DNA of 64,000 bases from AP-15 sp963777435 (GTDB lineage: Bacteria; Pseudomonadota; Alphaproteobacteria; ATCC43930; CGMCC-115725): NCBI GenBank assembly GCA_963777435.1, contig CAVZQT010000003.1:682001-746000 (forward strand), given 5' to 3'. This document shows positions 10,184-18,670 of the stretch, one piece after another; position 1 is the stretch's first letter, and every line of letters starts with the position of its first letter. Both the position numbers and the translations under genes were made by a program. Under the pieces are notes generated by a model. It had not been told where the DNA came from and did not search any database. It was given only the letters and a program-made list of their open reading frames with translations.

Positions 10184-11728
10184 ATGGACGCCGGCCGGCC
10201 GTTTTTTATCACCACGCCGATTTACTACGTCAACGACTCGCCGCATCTCGGCCACGCTTATACGACCGTGGCGTGCGACGCGCTGGCGCGGTTCATGCGG
10301 CTCGACGGGCGGCAGGTCAAATTCCTGACCGGGACCGACGAGCACGGCCAGAAGGTGGCGCAATCAGCTGCCGCGGCGGGCGTCTCGCCGCAGGAATTTG
10401 CCGATCGCAACTCGGCGCGGTTTCGCGAGGTGACCCAGCTGCTGAATGTCTCGCACGACGAATTCATCCGCACGACCGAGCCGCGCCACGCGCGCGCCGT
10501 GCAAGCCTTGTGGCAGGAATTGGCGAGCCGCGGCGAAATCTATCTCGGCCGTTTCGCCGGGTGGTACGCGGTACGCGACGAGGCTTTTTATGACGAAAGC
10601 GAGCTCGTCGACGGCCCAAATGGCGCTCGGGCCCCGACCGGCGCCGAGGTCGAATGGCTGGAGGAGGAAAACTACTTTTTCCGGCTTTCTGCTTGGCAGG
10701 ACCGGCTGCTGGCGTTTTACGACGCCAATCCCGATGCGGTGGCGCCACGCAGCCGCCGCAACGAAGTGATTAGTTTCGTGCGCGGCGGATTGAAGGATCT
10801 GTCGATCTCGCGCACCAGCTTTACCTGGGGCGTTCCGGTACCGGGCCATCCGGGCCACGTCGTTTACGTCTGGCTCGACGCGCTGATTAACTACATTACC
10901 GCGGCCGGCTATCCGGATGATCCGGCAGAGTTCTCGACTTGGTGGCCGGCTGATTTGCACATGGTCGGCAAAGACATCGTGCGCTTCCACGCGGTCTACT
11001 GGCCGGCCTTTCTGATGGCGGCCGGTCTCGACCCGCCGCGCCGTGTCTTTGCTCACGGCTGGTGGACGGTCGAAGGGGAGAAGATGTCGAAATCGCTCGG
11101 CAATTTTATCCCGCCACAGCAATTGGTTGAAACCTACGGGGTCGATCCGGTGCGCTATTTTATGCTGCGCGAGTTGCCATTCGGCAGCGACGGCGACTTT
11201 TCGCATCGCGCGGTTGTCGGCCGGCTGAATGGCGACTTGGCCAATGATTTTGGCAATCTGGCGCAGCGCGTATTGGTCATGATCAATCGCGATTGCGCTG
11301 CTGCCGTCCCGGAGCCGGGGGCGCTTGCCGATGCCGATCGTTCACTGCTCGATAATGCCCGCGCTCTATTGGAAAATGTGCGCGTCCACACGAACGAGCA
11401 GGCGTTTCATGTGGCGCTCGAAACCATCTGGCGGGTTGTCGGCGAGGCCAACCGTTATGTCGACGAGCAAGCGCCGTGGGCGTTGCGCCGCAATGATCCG
11501 GGGCGGATGCGCACCGTGCTTTACACGCTGGCCGAAACCATCCGGCATCTTGCGATCTTGGCGCAACCCTTTGTCCCGCAGGCGGCCGAAAAGCTGCTGG
11601 ATCAGCTCGCCGTCCCCGCGGAATCGCGCGATTTCGCGGCGCTAAGGCAGACACCCCTAACCCCGGGTACGCCACTGCCAAAGCCGGAAGGTATCTTTCC
11701 CCGCTATGTCGAGGCGTCTGCGGCATGA
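10184..11728 (+). CDS. metG: Methionyl-tRNA synthetase
   Basis: Charges tRNA-Met with methionine. 514 aa. The class I signatures are present: PHLGHAYTT (HIGH equivalent, about residue 20) and EKMSKSLGN (KMSKS, about residue 305). The zinc-knuckle Cys cluster is absent, and so is the C-terminal tRNA-binding domain, matching the short alphaproteobacterial MetG type. I chose ATG 10184 because MDAGRPFFITTPIYYVND is the normal N terminus and GGAGAGAG precedes it; the ORF upstream to 10067 is an extension. The stop overlaps a possible ATG of the tatD frame (ATGA at 11725). Confidence 0.95.
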   Translation: MDAGRPFFITTPIYYVNDSPHLGHAYTTVACDALARFMRLDGRQVKFLTGTDEHGQKVAQSAAAAGVSPQEFADRNSARFREVTQLLNVSHDEFIRTTEPRHARAVQALWQELASRGEIYLGRFAGWYAVRDEAFYDESELVDGPNGARAPTGAEVEWLEEENYFFRLSAWQDRLLAFYDANPDAVAPRSRRNEVISFVRGGLKDLSISRTSFTWGVPVPGHPGHVVYVWLDALINYITAAGYPDDPAEFSTWWPADLHMVGKDIVRFHAVYWPAFLMAAGLDPPRRVFAHGWWTVEGEKMSKSLGNFIPPQQLVETYGVDPVRYFMLRELPFGSDGDFSHRAVVGRLNGDLANDFGNLAQRVLVMINRDCAAAVPEPGALADADRSLLDNARALLENVRVHTNEQAFHVALETIWRVVGEANRYVDEQAPWALRRNDPGRMRTVLYTLAETIRHLAILAQPFVPQAAEKLLDQLAVPAESRDFAALRQTPLTPGTPLPKPEGIFPRYVEASAA

Positions 11729-11763
11729 GCGGCGGTAACATCGCGGGCGAGGGCAGGGGGGCT

Positions 11764-12555
11764 ATGCTGGTCGACAGCCACTGCCATCTCGATTTCCCGG
11801 ATTTTGCGGCCGAACGCGATGCGGTGATCGCCCGCGCGCGCGATGCCGGAGTCGGCACAATGCTGACGATCAGCACGCGCATCGATGCGTTTCCGGGGGT
11901 GCGTGGGATCGCCGAAACCGACCCCGATATCTGGTGTTCGGTCGGCGCCCATCCACACGAAGCAGCCGACCACTGCGATCTGCTGCCGGAGCGCTTGGCG
12001 ACGTTGACCCAACACCTCAAAGTCGTCGGCATCGGCGAGACCGGGCTCGACTATCACTACGATCTGAGCCCGCGCGACATTCAGGAGCGGGTGTTTCGCG
12101 CCCACATCGCCGCCTCGCAGATGACCGGGCTGCCATTGATCATCCACGCCCGCGAGGCTGACGACGACATCGCCCGCATCCTTAGCGCGGAGCAGCCGCT
12201 ATCAGGCGTGATGCATTGTTTTTCGAGTGGCCGCGCCCTGGCCGAAGCCGCGTTGGAGGTCGGGTTTCTCATTTCGATTTCCGGCATCGCGACATTCAAG
12301 AACGCCGACGATTTGCGCGCGATCATCAGCGATGTGCCGCTCGACCGGTTGCTGGTTGAAACCGATAGCCCGTATCTGGCGCCGGTGCCGTATCGCGGCA
12401 AACGCAACGAACCAGCCTTTGTCAAGGCGACCGCAGCGGTGGTGGCGTCGCTGAAAGGCATCGAACCCGAGGAATTGGCGGCCGCGACCACCAGCAATTT
12501 CTTCCGCCTGTTTACCAAGGCAACGCCGCCCGCCGGGATAGCGCTCAGCCGATGA
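11764..12555 (+). CDS. TatD family metal-dependent hydrolase (YcfH-like)
   Basis: A TIM-barrel metal hydrolase; family members have DNase activity and YcfH also deacylates D-aminoacyl-tRNA. 263 aa from ATG 11764 (MLVDSHCHLDFPDF). Metal ligands are seen in DSHCHLDF, GETGLDYHY, LIIHARE, HCFSS and VETDSPYL. A GGCAGGGGGG lies directly before this ATG, so I prefer it to the ATG at 11725 that overlaps metG. Its stop overlaps the next start by 4 bp (ATGA). The order metG-tatD-MBL is a common alphaproteobacterial operon. Confidence 0.9.
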   Translation: MLVDSHCHLDFPDFAAERDAVIARARDAGVGTMLTISTRIDAFPGVRGIAETDPDIWCSVGAHPHEAADHCDLLPERLATLTQHLKVVGIGETGLDYHYDLSPRDIQERVFRAHIAASQMTGLPLIIHAREADDDIARILSAEQPLSGVMHCFSSGRALAEAALEVGFLISISGIATFKNADDLRAIISDVPLDRLLVETDSPYLAPVPYRGKRNEPAFVKATAAVVASLKGIEPEELAAATTSNFFRLFTKATPPAGIALSR

Positions 12556-13328
12556 GGGTCACCGTCCTCGGCTGCGGGGCCTCGACCGGCGTGCCGGCGA
12601 TCGGCCCCAATTGGGGGCAGTGCGACCCGGCCGATCCCCGCAACCGCCGCCGCCGCGTGTCGCTATTGGTCGAAATCGGCGCGGTCGCGATCCTGATCGA
12701 TACATCGCCCGATCTGCGCGAACAATTGATCGATGCACGCGTTAGGCGGCTCGACGCGGTGCTGATGACCCATCCGCACGCCGATCATCTGCACGGGATC
12801 GACGACATTCGCCAATTGAACCGCATGATGAAGGCTGCGATCCCGCTCTGGGCCGACGCCCGGACATTGGCCGAGATCGGCCGCCGTTTTGGCTACGCAC
12901 TGGCGGCGCCATCCGAGCCCGGTCAGTTCTATAAGCCAACCCTCGAACCAAACGAGATCACCGGGCCGTTTTCGGTGTGCGGCGTTCCGGTGGTGCCGTT
13001 CGCGCAGGACCATGGTTTCAGCACGACCTTGGGATTTCGCATCGGCGCGATGGCGTATTCGACCGACGTCACCGAACTCGACGAAGCCGCCTTTGCGGCG
13101 ATCGCCGGCATCGAGTTGTGGATCGTCGACTGCATGCGGCGCGCGCCGCATCCGACGCATTCTCATCTCGAAAAGACGCTGGGCTGGATCAACCGGGTGC
13201 GACCGCGCCGTGCCGTGCTGACCCATATGGACCAATCGCTCGACTACCGCACCTTGGCCGCCGAACTGCCGGACGGCGTCGAGCCCGGCCAGGACGGCCT
13301 CGTCATCGATCTGCCCGACCCGGCATAG
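12552..13328 (+). CDS. MBL-fold metallo-hydrolase (PhnP-like)
   Basis: 258 aa metallo-beta-lactamase fold. Starts VLGCGASTGVPAIGPNWG, then the metal motif THPHADHLHGIDD (about residues 75-87), with further His and Asp ligands in QDHG and YSTDVTEL. This subgroup includes PhnP-type cyclic phosphodiesterases; the substrate here is unknown since no phn genes are nearby. The ATG overlaps the tatD stop by 4 bp, indicating translational coupling. It is the last gene of the metG operon before the mobile patch begins at about 13.4 kb. Confidence 0.88.
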   Translation: MRVTVLGCGASTGVPAIGPNWGQCDPADPRNRRRRVSLLVEIGAVAILIDTSPDLREQLIDARVRRLDAVLMTHPHADHLHGIDDIRQLNRMMKAAIPLWADARTLAEIGRRFGYALAAPSEPGQFYKPTLEPNEITGPFSVCGVPVVPFAQDHGFSTTLGFRIGAMAYSTDVTELDEAAFAAIAGIELWIVDCMRRAPHPTHSHLEKTLGWINRVRPRRAVLTHMDQSLDYRTLAAELPDGVEPGQDGLVIDLPDPA

Positions 13329-13461
13329 CGCGCCAAATCCTGACTGGGATATGGCATACCCGCGGCGTCGGCCTTCGTCGCCGCGCGTTCTGATATTGGC
13401 AACGTTACACTTGACATACCAACCTCAATAGGTAGAATGGCGGCCAAGGAGAACAGCCGCC

Positions 13462-14400
13462 ATGCAATCCGCTCTTAACGCGCCGCACCTTTGCAACGAA
13501 GAAGCCGCTATCGCCTACGTCGAGGCGCGGCTTTGGCCGGATGGTGCGGTCTGCCCGCATTGCGGAACGATCGGCGAGGCAACCAAGCTCAAGGGCAAGA
13601 CGACGCGGCCCGGTTTGTGGAAGTGCCGCGCTTGCCGCAAGCCGTTCACCGTGCGGATGCGGACCATCTTCGAATCGAGCCACGTGCCGATGCACATCTG
13701 GCTTCAGGCGATTTACCTGATTTGCAGCAGCAAAAAGGGTATCAGCACCCGCCAGATTCAGCGCACTCTCGGCGGCTCCATGAAGACCGCGTGGTTCTTG
13801 ATGCACCGCATCCGGCACGCGATGGGCGACAGCAGCGGCACCGATCCGCTTGGCGGTACGGGCAAGATCGTCGAAGCCGACGAGACCTTTATCACTCGCT
13901 CGCCTAAAACTCGCCGCCCGGAGGGAGCGGGTCCGCGCGAAACCCGACAGGTCGTAAGCCTTGTTGAACGCGGCGGCCCGATCCGGTCTCGGTATCTCGA
14001 CCAAGCAAACGTGCGTGATGTGCTCTGGCAGCATTTGGACTTCAACAGCACACTCTACACGGATGGAGCGGTTCACTATCGCCGCATCATGCCCGAAGGG
14101 CGGCACGCCAGCGTTGACCACTCCAAAGAGGAATGGGTACGGGGTGACGTGCACACCAACACGCTTGAGAACTTCTTTTCGGTGTTCAAGCGCGGGCTGG
14201 TCGGCGTCTATCAGCACGTCGAAGAGCAGCATCTCGACCGCTATCTGGCGGAGTTTGATTTTCGTTATAACACCCGCGCGGCGGCCGGTTTCGACGACAG
14301 CGCTCGTTCCGATCAAGCCATCCAAGGCGCAAAAGGCAAGCGGTTGACCTACGAAACAACTCGCGGCGGAAGGGCGAACGAAGAAGAAATCCCGTTCTGA
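13462..14400 (+). CDS. IS1595-family (ISXO2-like) transposase
   Basis: 312 aa. An N-terminal zinc ribbon (CPHCG near residue 33 and CRAC near 58) precedes the ISXO2 catalytic domain: VEADETF (first Asp), LYTDGAVHY (second Asp) and VHTNTLENFFSVFKRG (third catalytic position). A recognisable leader lies just upstream, with TTGACA at about 13412 and AAGGAGAA before the ATG. I could not define inverted repeats or a target duplication, so the element ends are not given. It appears full length and may be active; the flanking region downstream has been hit by a second element. Confidence 0.88.
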   Translation: MQSALNAPHLCNEEAAIAYVEARLWPDGAVCPHCGTIGEATKLKGKTTRPGLWKCRACRKPFTVRMRTIFESSHVPMHIWLQAIYLICSSKKGISTRQIQRTLGGSMKTAWFLMHRIRHAMGDSSGTDPLGGTGKIVEADETFITRSPKTRRPEGAGPRETRQVVSLVERGGPIRSRYLDQANVRDVLWQHLDFNSTLYTDGAVHYRRIMPEGRHASVDHSKEEWVRGDVHTNTLENFFSVFKRGLVGVYQHVEEQHLDRYLAEFDFRYNTRAAAGFDDSARSDQAIQGAKGKRLTYETTRGGRANEEEIPF

Positions 14401-14556
14401 GCGGCGCAGTCGCCGCCGCCGTATCGAGATCAATCCGCGCCAGCTCGAATTGCCGCTGATTGGCGGGAGCAAGCGGTGACGCCCGCTCCCGCCGTCGCTA
14501 TCCTGGAAGGTGCCAACCAACCCAGGAGCGAAACTGTGTCTGATGAAATTCTGAAA

Positions 14557-14562
14557 CTCGGG
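14557..14562. repeat. Target-site duplication, left copy (CTCGGG)
   Basis: CTCGGG directly precedes the TGT end of the IS21 element and is repeated at 17101-17106. Six bases fall within the 4-8 bp range known for IS21 elements. Confidence 0.85.
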
Positions 14563-14755
14563 TGTCAATCGGCGGCGAAGTTTGACCCTGGATAGGCGTT
14601 CAAAATTGACCCCGACGGGCATGGGTTCAGGGTTGTCCCGGTAGCGAACAGGAGGGCCCCGCGCGCGTCGCGTAGTGCCCTTACGAGCGACGGAGCGACG
14701 CGCGTGGGAGGTAGCCTGTTTGCCCACCGGGGCAAGCCCGGGGTGGTACAGCGGT

Positions 14756-15484
14756 TCAGGCGCGGTGTTTGAACCGCCAGCTCTCGTTCCCGGTTTCGAT
14801 GATTTCGCAGTGATGGGTCAATCGGTCCAGCAGCGCCGTCGTCATCTTGGCGTCGCTGAAGACACTCGGCCATTCGCCGAAAGCAAGGTTGGTTGTGACG
14901 ACGATCGAGGTGCGCTCGTAGAGCCGGCTGATCAGATGAAAGAGGAGCTGGCCGCCGGCCTGGGCGAAGGGCAGATAGCCGAGTTCGTCGAGGACAATAA
15001 AGTCCATGCGAGTGAGATATTCGGCGAGGCGGTCCTGGCGCCCGGCGCGGGCTTCGCCCTCCAGCCGGTTGACGAGGTCGACGACGGTGTAGAAGCGGCC
15101 TCTGGCGCCCCGGCGGATGCAAGCCCGGGCAATGGCTATCGCCAGATGGCTTTTGCCCGTACCAGTTCCACCAATCAGCACGGCATTGCGCTGCTCGGCG
15201 AGAAAGGCGCCACTGGCCAAGTCGCGGATTTGCGCCTCGTTGACCGGCGTGCCAGTAAAGTCGAAGTCATTGATGTCCTTAGCCAGCGGCAATTTGGCAA
15301 TGGTCAGCTGGTACTTGATCGAGCGTGCCTGCTTCTCGGCGATCTCGGCACTGAGCAAATCGCCGACAATGCGCGGCGGCTCGTGCCGGCGCTTGATGGC
15401 GGTCGCCATCACCTCGTCGTAGGCCGCACGCATGCCGTAGAGCTTCAGCTTTGACATCAGCTCGAGAACGTCGGTCCGCTCCAT
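14756..15484 (-). CDS. istB: IS21 helper ATPase IstB
   Basis: 242 aa AAA+ protein resembling DnaC. Walker A is GGTGTGKSH (about residue 105), Walker B is FIVLDELGYLP (about 165), and the N terminus MERTDVLELMSKLKLYGM is standard. It assists IstA in strand transfer by target selection and regulation. The ATG at 15484 shares one base with the istA stop (TGATG), the usual coupling. Full length and undamaged. Confidence 0.93.
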   Translation of the reverse strand: MERTDVLELMSKLKLYGMRAAYDEVMATAIKRRHEPPRIVGDLLSAEIAEKQARSIKYQLTIAKLPLAKDINDFDFTGTPVNEAQIRDLASGAFLAEQRNAVLIGGTGTGKSHLAIAIARACIRRGARGRFYTVVDLVNRLEGEARAGRQDRLAEYLTRMDFIVLDELGYLPFAQAGGQLLFHLISRLYERTSIVVTTNLAFGEWPSVFSDAKMTTALLDRLTHHCEIIETGNESWRFKHRA

Positions 15485-16983
15485 CACAATGCTCGGCGCA
15501 GGCGGTCGTAGCGGGCACAATCGGCAATCGGCGCGTGTCGTAGCCGCAGCGCCTCTGGGGTCAAGATCGTTGCCGACGGTCCAGGATCGCGCTGGCGCGC
15601 CAGGATATTGAGGACGACGTCAGCGGAATTGACACCCTCGGCGAGCGCCTCGGCACAAGCCGCCTCGACCGCAGCGAGGCCGTCGGTCAGCACCGCCGAT
15701 AAAACCTTGACCATTTGGCGATCGCCATCGTCGGAGCCCTTCAGCCGGCGCCGTACCCGCTCCAATCCAGCCGGCAAGAGCCAGTCCTTGAACGGGGCGC
15801 CGTTTCTGAGCGCGCCGGGCTTTCTGGCCAGTACCGGCACGTAATGCCAGGGGTCGTAGATCGTCTCGCCGCGACCGAAGCGGCGCCCATGTTGGCCGGC
15901 GATCGCGCCGTCCTGGCGGATCACGATGCGATCGGCATAGGCTTGGATCTCGACCGGCCGGCCGACGGCGCACGAAGCGACCGAGTACTTGTTGTTGTCA
16001 AACCGGATGAGGCAAGTCTTCGAGACCGCGGCTTGCGTTGCGTGGAACCCGTCGAACGGGCCGGCAATCGGCACCAGCTGCGGCCGCTCCGCCTCAAAGG
16101 CTTGCCAGATCGTGCAGTCGGCCAGCTCGGGATGCCGATGTGCCTTGGCGTAAGCAACGCAGCGGTCGAGCAGCCAGGCGTTCAGCTCCTCGTAGCTCGC
16201 CACCCGCAGTCGCGGCGTAAAAAAACGCTCGCGCACCAGCCCGACCTGGTTCTCGACCTGGCCCTTCTCCCAGCCCGCCGCCGGGGTACAGGCAGTCGGC
16301 TCAACCAGGTAATGCCCGCACATCCGCAGAAAGCGGCGGTTGAACTGGCGGTCCTTGCCGATAAACACGGCCTCGACCGCGGTTTTCATGTTGTCATAGA
16401 TGCCGCGCGTGCAGGTGCCCCTGAAAAAGGCGAAGGCGCGGTTGTGCGCGTCGAACACCATCTCTTGGGTCTCGCGCGGATAGGCTCGCACGAACAACAT
16501 GCGGCTGTGGCACAGCCGGACATGCGCCAGCTTGACCGTCACCGTCACCCCGTTGATCAGTACGACCTCGTGGCTCCAGTCAAATTGGTAGGCCTCGCCC
16601 GGCGCAAGGCTCAGCGGCACATAGGCCTCTGCCGTCACCGCCCCGCGCGCAATACGCCATCGCTTCGCATAGCGGCGGACCGCATCGTAGCTGCCGCGAT
16701 AGCCAAGGCCACGCAGCTCCTCGTAAACCCGAATCAGCGTCAGCCGCTCGCGCCCCGGCTTCGCCTCGTTCGCCGCCAGCATCTGGTCGAGATCGTCGCG
16801 CCATGGTCCCAACCTCGGCTGTGGCTGCAGTTGGCGACCGTACTCAAAAGCCGTCGCGCCCGAACGCAACACCTTGCGCACCGTGTTCCGCGACACCTTC
16901 AGCTCGCGGACGATCGCCTTGATCGACTTGCCTTTGACAAAATGCTCCCGCCGGATCCGGCCGATCGTCTCCACAACCAGCAT
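15484..16983 (-). CDS. istA: IS21 transposase IstA
   Basis: 499 aa. An N-terminal helix-turn-helix region (IRREHFVKGKSIKAIVREL; VSRNTVRKVLRSG) precedes the DDE integrase core: YQFDWSHE (first Asp), GIYDNMKTAV (second Asp) and AAGWEKGQVENQVG (Glu). The C-terminal beta domain follows (NNKYSVASCAVGRPVEI). I chose ATG 16983 (MLVVETIGRIRREH) since it matches the common family start; the ORF extends upstream to 17037. Catalyses cut and paste or copy-in transfer together with IstB. Confidence 0.93.
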   Translation of the reverse strand: MLVVETIGRIRREHFVKGKSIKAIVRELKVSRNTVRKVLRSGATAFEYGRQLQPQPRLGPWRDDLDQMLAANEAKPGRERLTLIRVYEELRGLGYRGSYDAVRRYAKRWRIARGAVTAEAYVPLSLAPGEAYQFDWSHEVVLINGVTVTVKLAHVRLCHSRMLFVRAYPRETQEMVFDAHNRAFAFFRGTCTRGIYDNMKTAVEAVFIGKDRQFNRRFLRMCGHYLVEPTACTPAAGWEKGQVENQVGLVRERFFTPRLRVASYEELNAWLLDRCVAYAKAHRHPELADCTIWQAFEAERPQLVPIAGPFDGFHATQAAVSKTCLIRFDNNKYSVASCAVGRPVEIQAYADRIVIRQDGAIAGQHGRRFGRGETIYDPWHYVPVLARKPGALRNGAPFKDWLLPAGLERVRRRLKGSDDGDRQMVKVLSAVLTDGLAAVEAACAEALAEGVNSADVVLNILARQRDPGPSATILTPEALRLRHAPIADCARYDRLRRAL

Positions 16984-17100
16984 CCCCCGCCACCCGCTCG
17001 CCATCCCCCGGCGGGCAGCCTGCGCATCACATCGCAAAGGGGGTCAAAATTGGACGCCGATCACCCCCATACCGGGGTCAATCTTCCACGCCGAAACACA

Positions 17101-17106
17101 CTCGGG
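17101..17106. repeat. Target-site duplication, right copy (CTCGGG)
   Basis: Matches the 6 bases before the left end at 14557-14562. After removal of one copy, the interrupted small gene reads through without a stop. Confidence 0.85.
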
Positions 17107-17399
17107 CATCACGAGTTCATTCAGCGCGTTCAAGCAACTTCTTTTGATCCTCTTGATGAAAGTGGCCTCTTAATGAGGCTCTATGCATCAGTCGAAGTGC
17201 ATCCCTCGGAACCGCCTGGCCCCGGAAGGCACCAAGGGGCCACCACCTTGGCAATCCGTATGGATCAAGCGGTTGCCAGGACGCTTTTTCAGCAGATTCG
17301 CGAGACATTCCAGAGAATGGGTTGGCCGCTGCCAACAGCAAACGAAAACCAAGTCTAGCTGCATTAGCGCGCGGATTCGGAATAGACGCGGGAGCAGAG

Positions 17400-17549
17400 A
17401 TGGGAACACTCGCGGAGTGGGCAATCTTTTTTGCGGTATCCGTATCTGGGTTCTTCATCTTTCAAATCCTAAAGCAGATTGGCCGAAAATCTGCTCCAAA
17501 TCAGATCATTGTGTGCAGACCATTTCGCTCGCGAACGCATGAGATCTGA
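17400..17549 (+). CDS. Small membrane protein, 49 aa, unknown
   Basis: ATG at 17400, TGA at 17547-17549, with GGGAGCAG just before the start. The product MGTLAEWAIFFAVSVSGFFI... has one clear transmembrane segment (residues 8-24) and a basic C-terminal tail (GRKSAPNQ...CRPFRSRTHEI). It lies 41 bp after the interrupted 92-aa gene, possibly in the same transcript. No function is recognised. A longer frame open from 17322 exists, but its start lacks a ribosome-binding site. Confidence 0.4.
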   Translation: MGTLAEWAIFFAVSVSGFFIFQILKQIGRKSAPNQIIVCRPFRSRTHEI

Positions 17550-17604
17550 TGCGGCAGCGCCGACGTCTGCTGACGCTCCCTCGCGACCTGTGGTAGGTTG
17601 AGGC

Positions 17605-17808
17605 ATGCCCCGCAAGCCCACACCACCACCCGACAACCCGGAGCAATTCAAGCGCTTCATCGACATGGCGCGCGAGGTCGAGGCCGACGAAAGCCCGGAC
17701 GCGGTCGATCGCGCGTTCAACAAGGTTGTCCGTCCAAAGATCGCAGAGCGCGGTCCACCGCCCGAGACACCGAAGCGCTCAAAGAAGCGGCACATATCCG
17801 ACTGCTAG
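17605..17808 (+). CDS. Small conserved alphaproteobacterial protein (67 aa)
   Basis: Starts MPRKPTPPPDNPEQFKRFID, a Pro-rich head followed by an acidic amphipathic helix (AREVEADESPDAVDRAFNKV) and a basic tail. I recall this layout (PPDDPEQSKRFI..AREVGADE) in many short proteins of rhizobia and relatives, whose function is unknown. A weak GAGG precedes the ATG. It converges on the DUF3800 gene, and their 3' ends overlap by 30 bp. Confidence 0.6.
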   Translation: MPRKPTPPPDNPEQFKRFIDMAREVEADESPDAVDRAFNKVVRPKIAERGPPPETPKRSKKRHISDC

Positions 17809-18507
17809 CTGTTTTAGAATTTCCTCGCGGCCCATAATTGCGCCAACGATCGGCGCGTTCGCGAGGAAATCGCGGAAGTGCGCACGCGCCACGGGATTAC
17901 CGCCGGTTTTCAGCCAATCGAGCGCGTACCGATACGCTTCCCATGCGATCATGTCGGCGGCTTGCAGCGGCACGGAGTTTTGCATTGAAGCAAACGCTAA
18001 GCTGTCGATCTCAGGATATAAAACTTTTAGATCGGCATAATGTCCAGCAATACGTTGAAGATCATCCTTACGCTGCTTCTGATCATCAACCACGATCGCA
18101 AGTTTTTCTTGCGGCCAGAACTGGCGAAGGTGTTGCACTAATAGACCTATAGCGCCACCAAACGCAAATTCTACTGCGCCACCCAGATATTCGCGATGCT
18201 TTCCTATTACGAGCGCGTCCCAGTCTTTCCAGGAAATCGAGAACGCGGTTCCAAGCATCTGAAATCGGATAATGACGTGCCGAAGATCGTGAATGAGTGA
18301 TGCGCGGCGCGGCCATTCCCAATCAAACGGCGACGCTCCCGCCTCACAGTGGGACATATGGAAGGCTTTGACCCGTTCGCGGTCCAAGATTGCGCACCAA
18401 TCCAATTCAAATGCACTCCAACTCTCAAACGGCGCGATGAAAGCGCCCATTGAGACAATCTCCGCATCATCGTGTGTGCCGCTGTCATCGACATAGGCAT
18501 GGAGCAT
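17779..18507 (-). CDS. DUF3800 domain protein
   Basis: 242 aa from ATG 18507 (MLHAYVDDSGTHD). DUF3800 proteins begin with a conserved acidic YxDxSG-type motif, here YVDDSG, and have a later Asp, here VVDDQKQRK, with LQAADMIAWEAYRY near the end. These residues form an RNase H-like active site in the family model. Such genes are frequent in mobile and defence-rich DNA, and this one borders the IS patch. The upstream extension to 18546 is not favoured, since the family start is at MLHAYVDDSG. Substrate unknown. Confidence 0.8.
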   Translation of the reverse strand: MLHAYVDDSGTHDDAEIVSMGAFIAPFESWSAFELDWCAILDRERVKAFHMSHCEAGASPFDWEWPRRASLIHDLRHVIIRFQMLGTAFSISWKDWDALVIGKHREYLGGAVEFAFGGAIGLLVQHLRQFWPQEKLAIVVDDQKQRKDDLQRIAGHYADLKVLYPEIDSLAFASMQNSVPLQAADMIAWEAYRYALDWLKTGGNPVARAHFRDFLANAPIVGAIMGREEILKQLAVGYVPLL

Positions 18508-18670
18508 GACCAGCACCCTCGCGCCCGTAGGAGCGAGAGCACGCAACCAATCTTGCAGCCCCCGCCGAGGCTGATCATATATTTTGCGCGTGGTATCGCA
18601 AGTGTAACGTCGCCCTGATATTTTCCATAATATATATTATGCGACATTTCTATCGTGCGGCCGGCGGCCG

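Larger units (their letters stand above)
14563..17100 (-). mobile_element. IS21-family insertion sequence, complete
   Basis: 2538 bp, bounded by TGT...ACA ends. The left end (14563-14613) and the reverse complement of the right end (17048-17100) each contain two repeats in the same order: TCGGCG..GAAG.TTGACC, and then GGCGT.CAA..TTGACCCC. Paired internal-terminal repeats like these are typical of IS21. It carries istA and istB on the minus strand, both intact, and has CTCGGG on each side. The clean duplication and intact genes suggest a recent insertion. Confidence 0.9.
14536..17358 (+). pseudogene. 92-aa hypothetical protein gene interrupted by IS21
   Basis: Nine codons (14536-14562, GTG start, VSDEILKLG) are followed by the IS21 element. 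Reading resumes at 17107 (HHEFIQRVQATSFDPLDE) and ends with TAG at 17356-17358. Deleting the IS plus one copy of the 6-bp target duplication (14563-17106) restores an intact frame of 92 aa ending TANENQV. An AGGAG at 14523-14527 sits 8 bases before the GTG, so this was a real gene. I do not recognise the protein: it is short, soluble and has no signal peptide. It may have been a passenger or neighbour of the IS1595 unit just upstream. Confidence 0.8.

Noticed and set aside
14401..14480. A short frame ending NPRQLELPLIGGSKR after the IS1595 transposase
   Set aside because: The tail looks protein-like, but no start codon is available between its upstream stop and the tail.
13405..14727. A 440-aa minus-strand frame over the IS1595 transposase
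   Set aside because: Antisense shadow that runs across the IS21 boundary; no family motifs.
15715..17358. A 547-aa plus-strand frame over istA
   Set aside because: Antisense to istA; only its last 83 codons (17107-17358) are real, as the end of the interrupted small gene.
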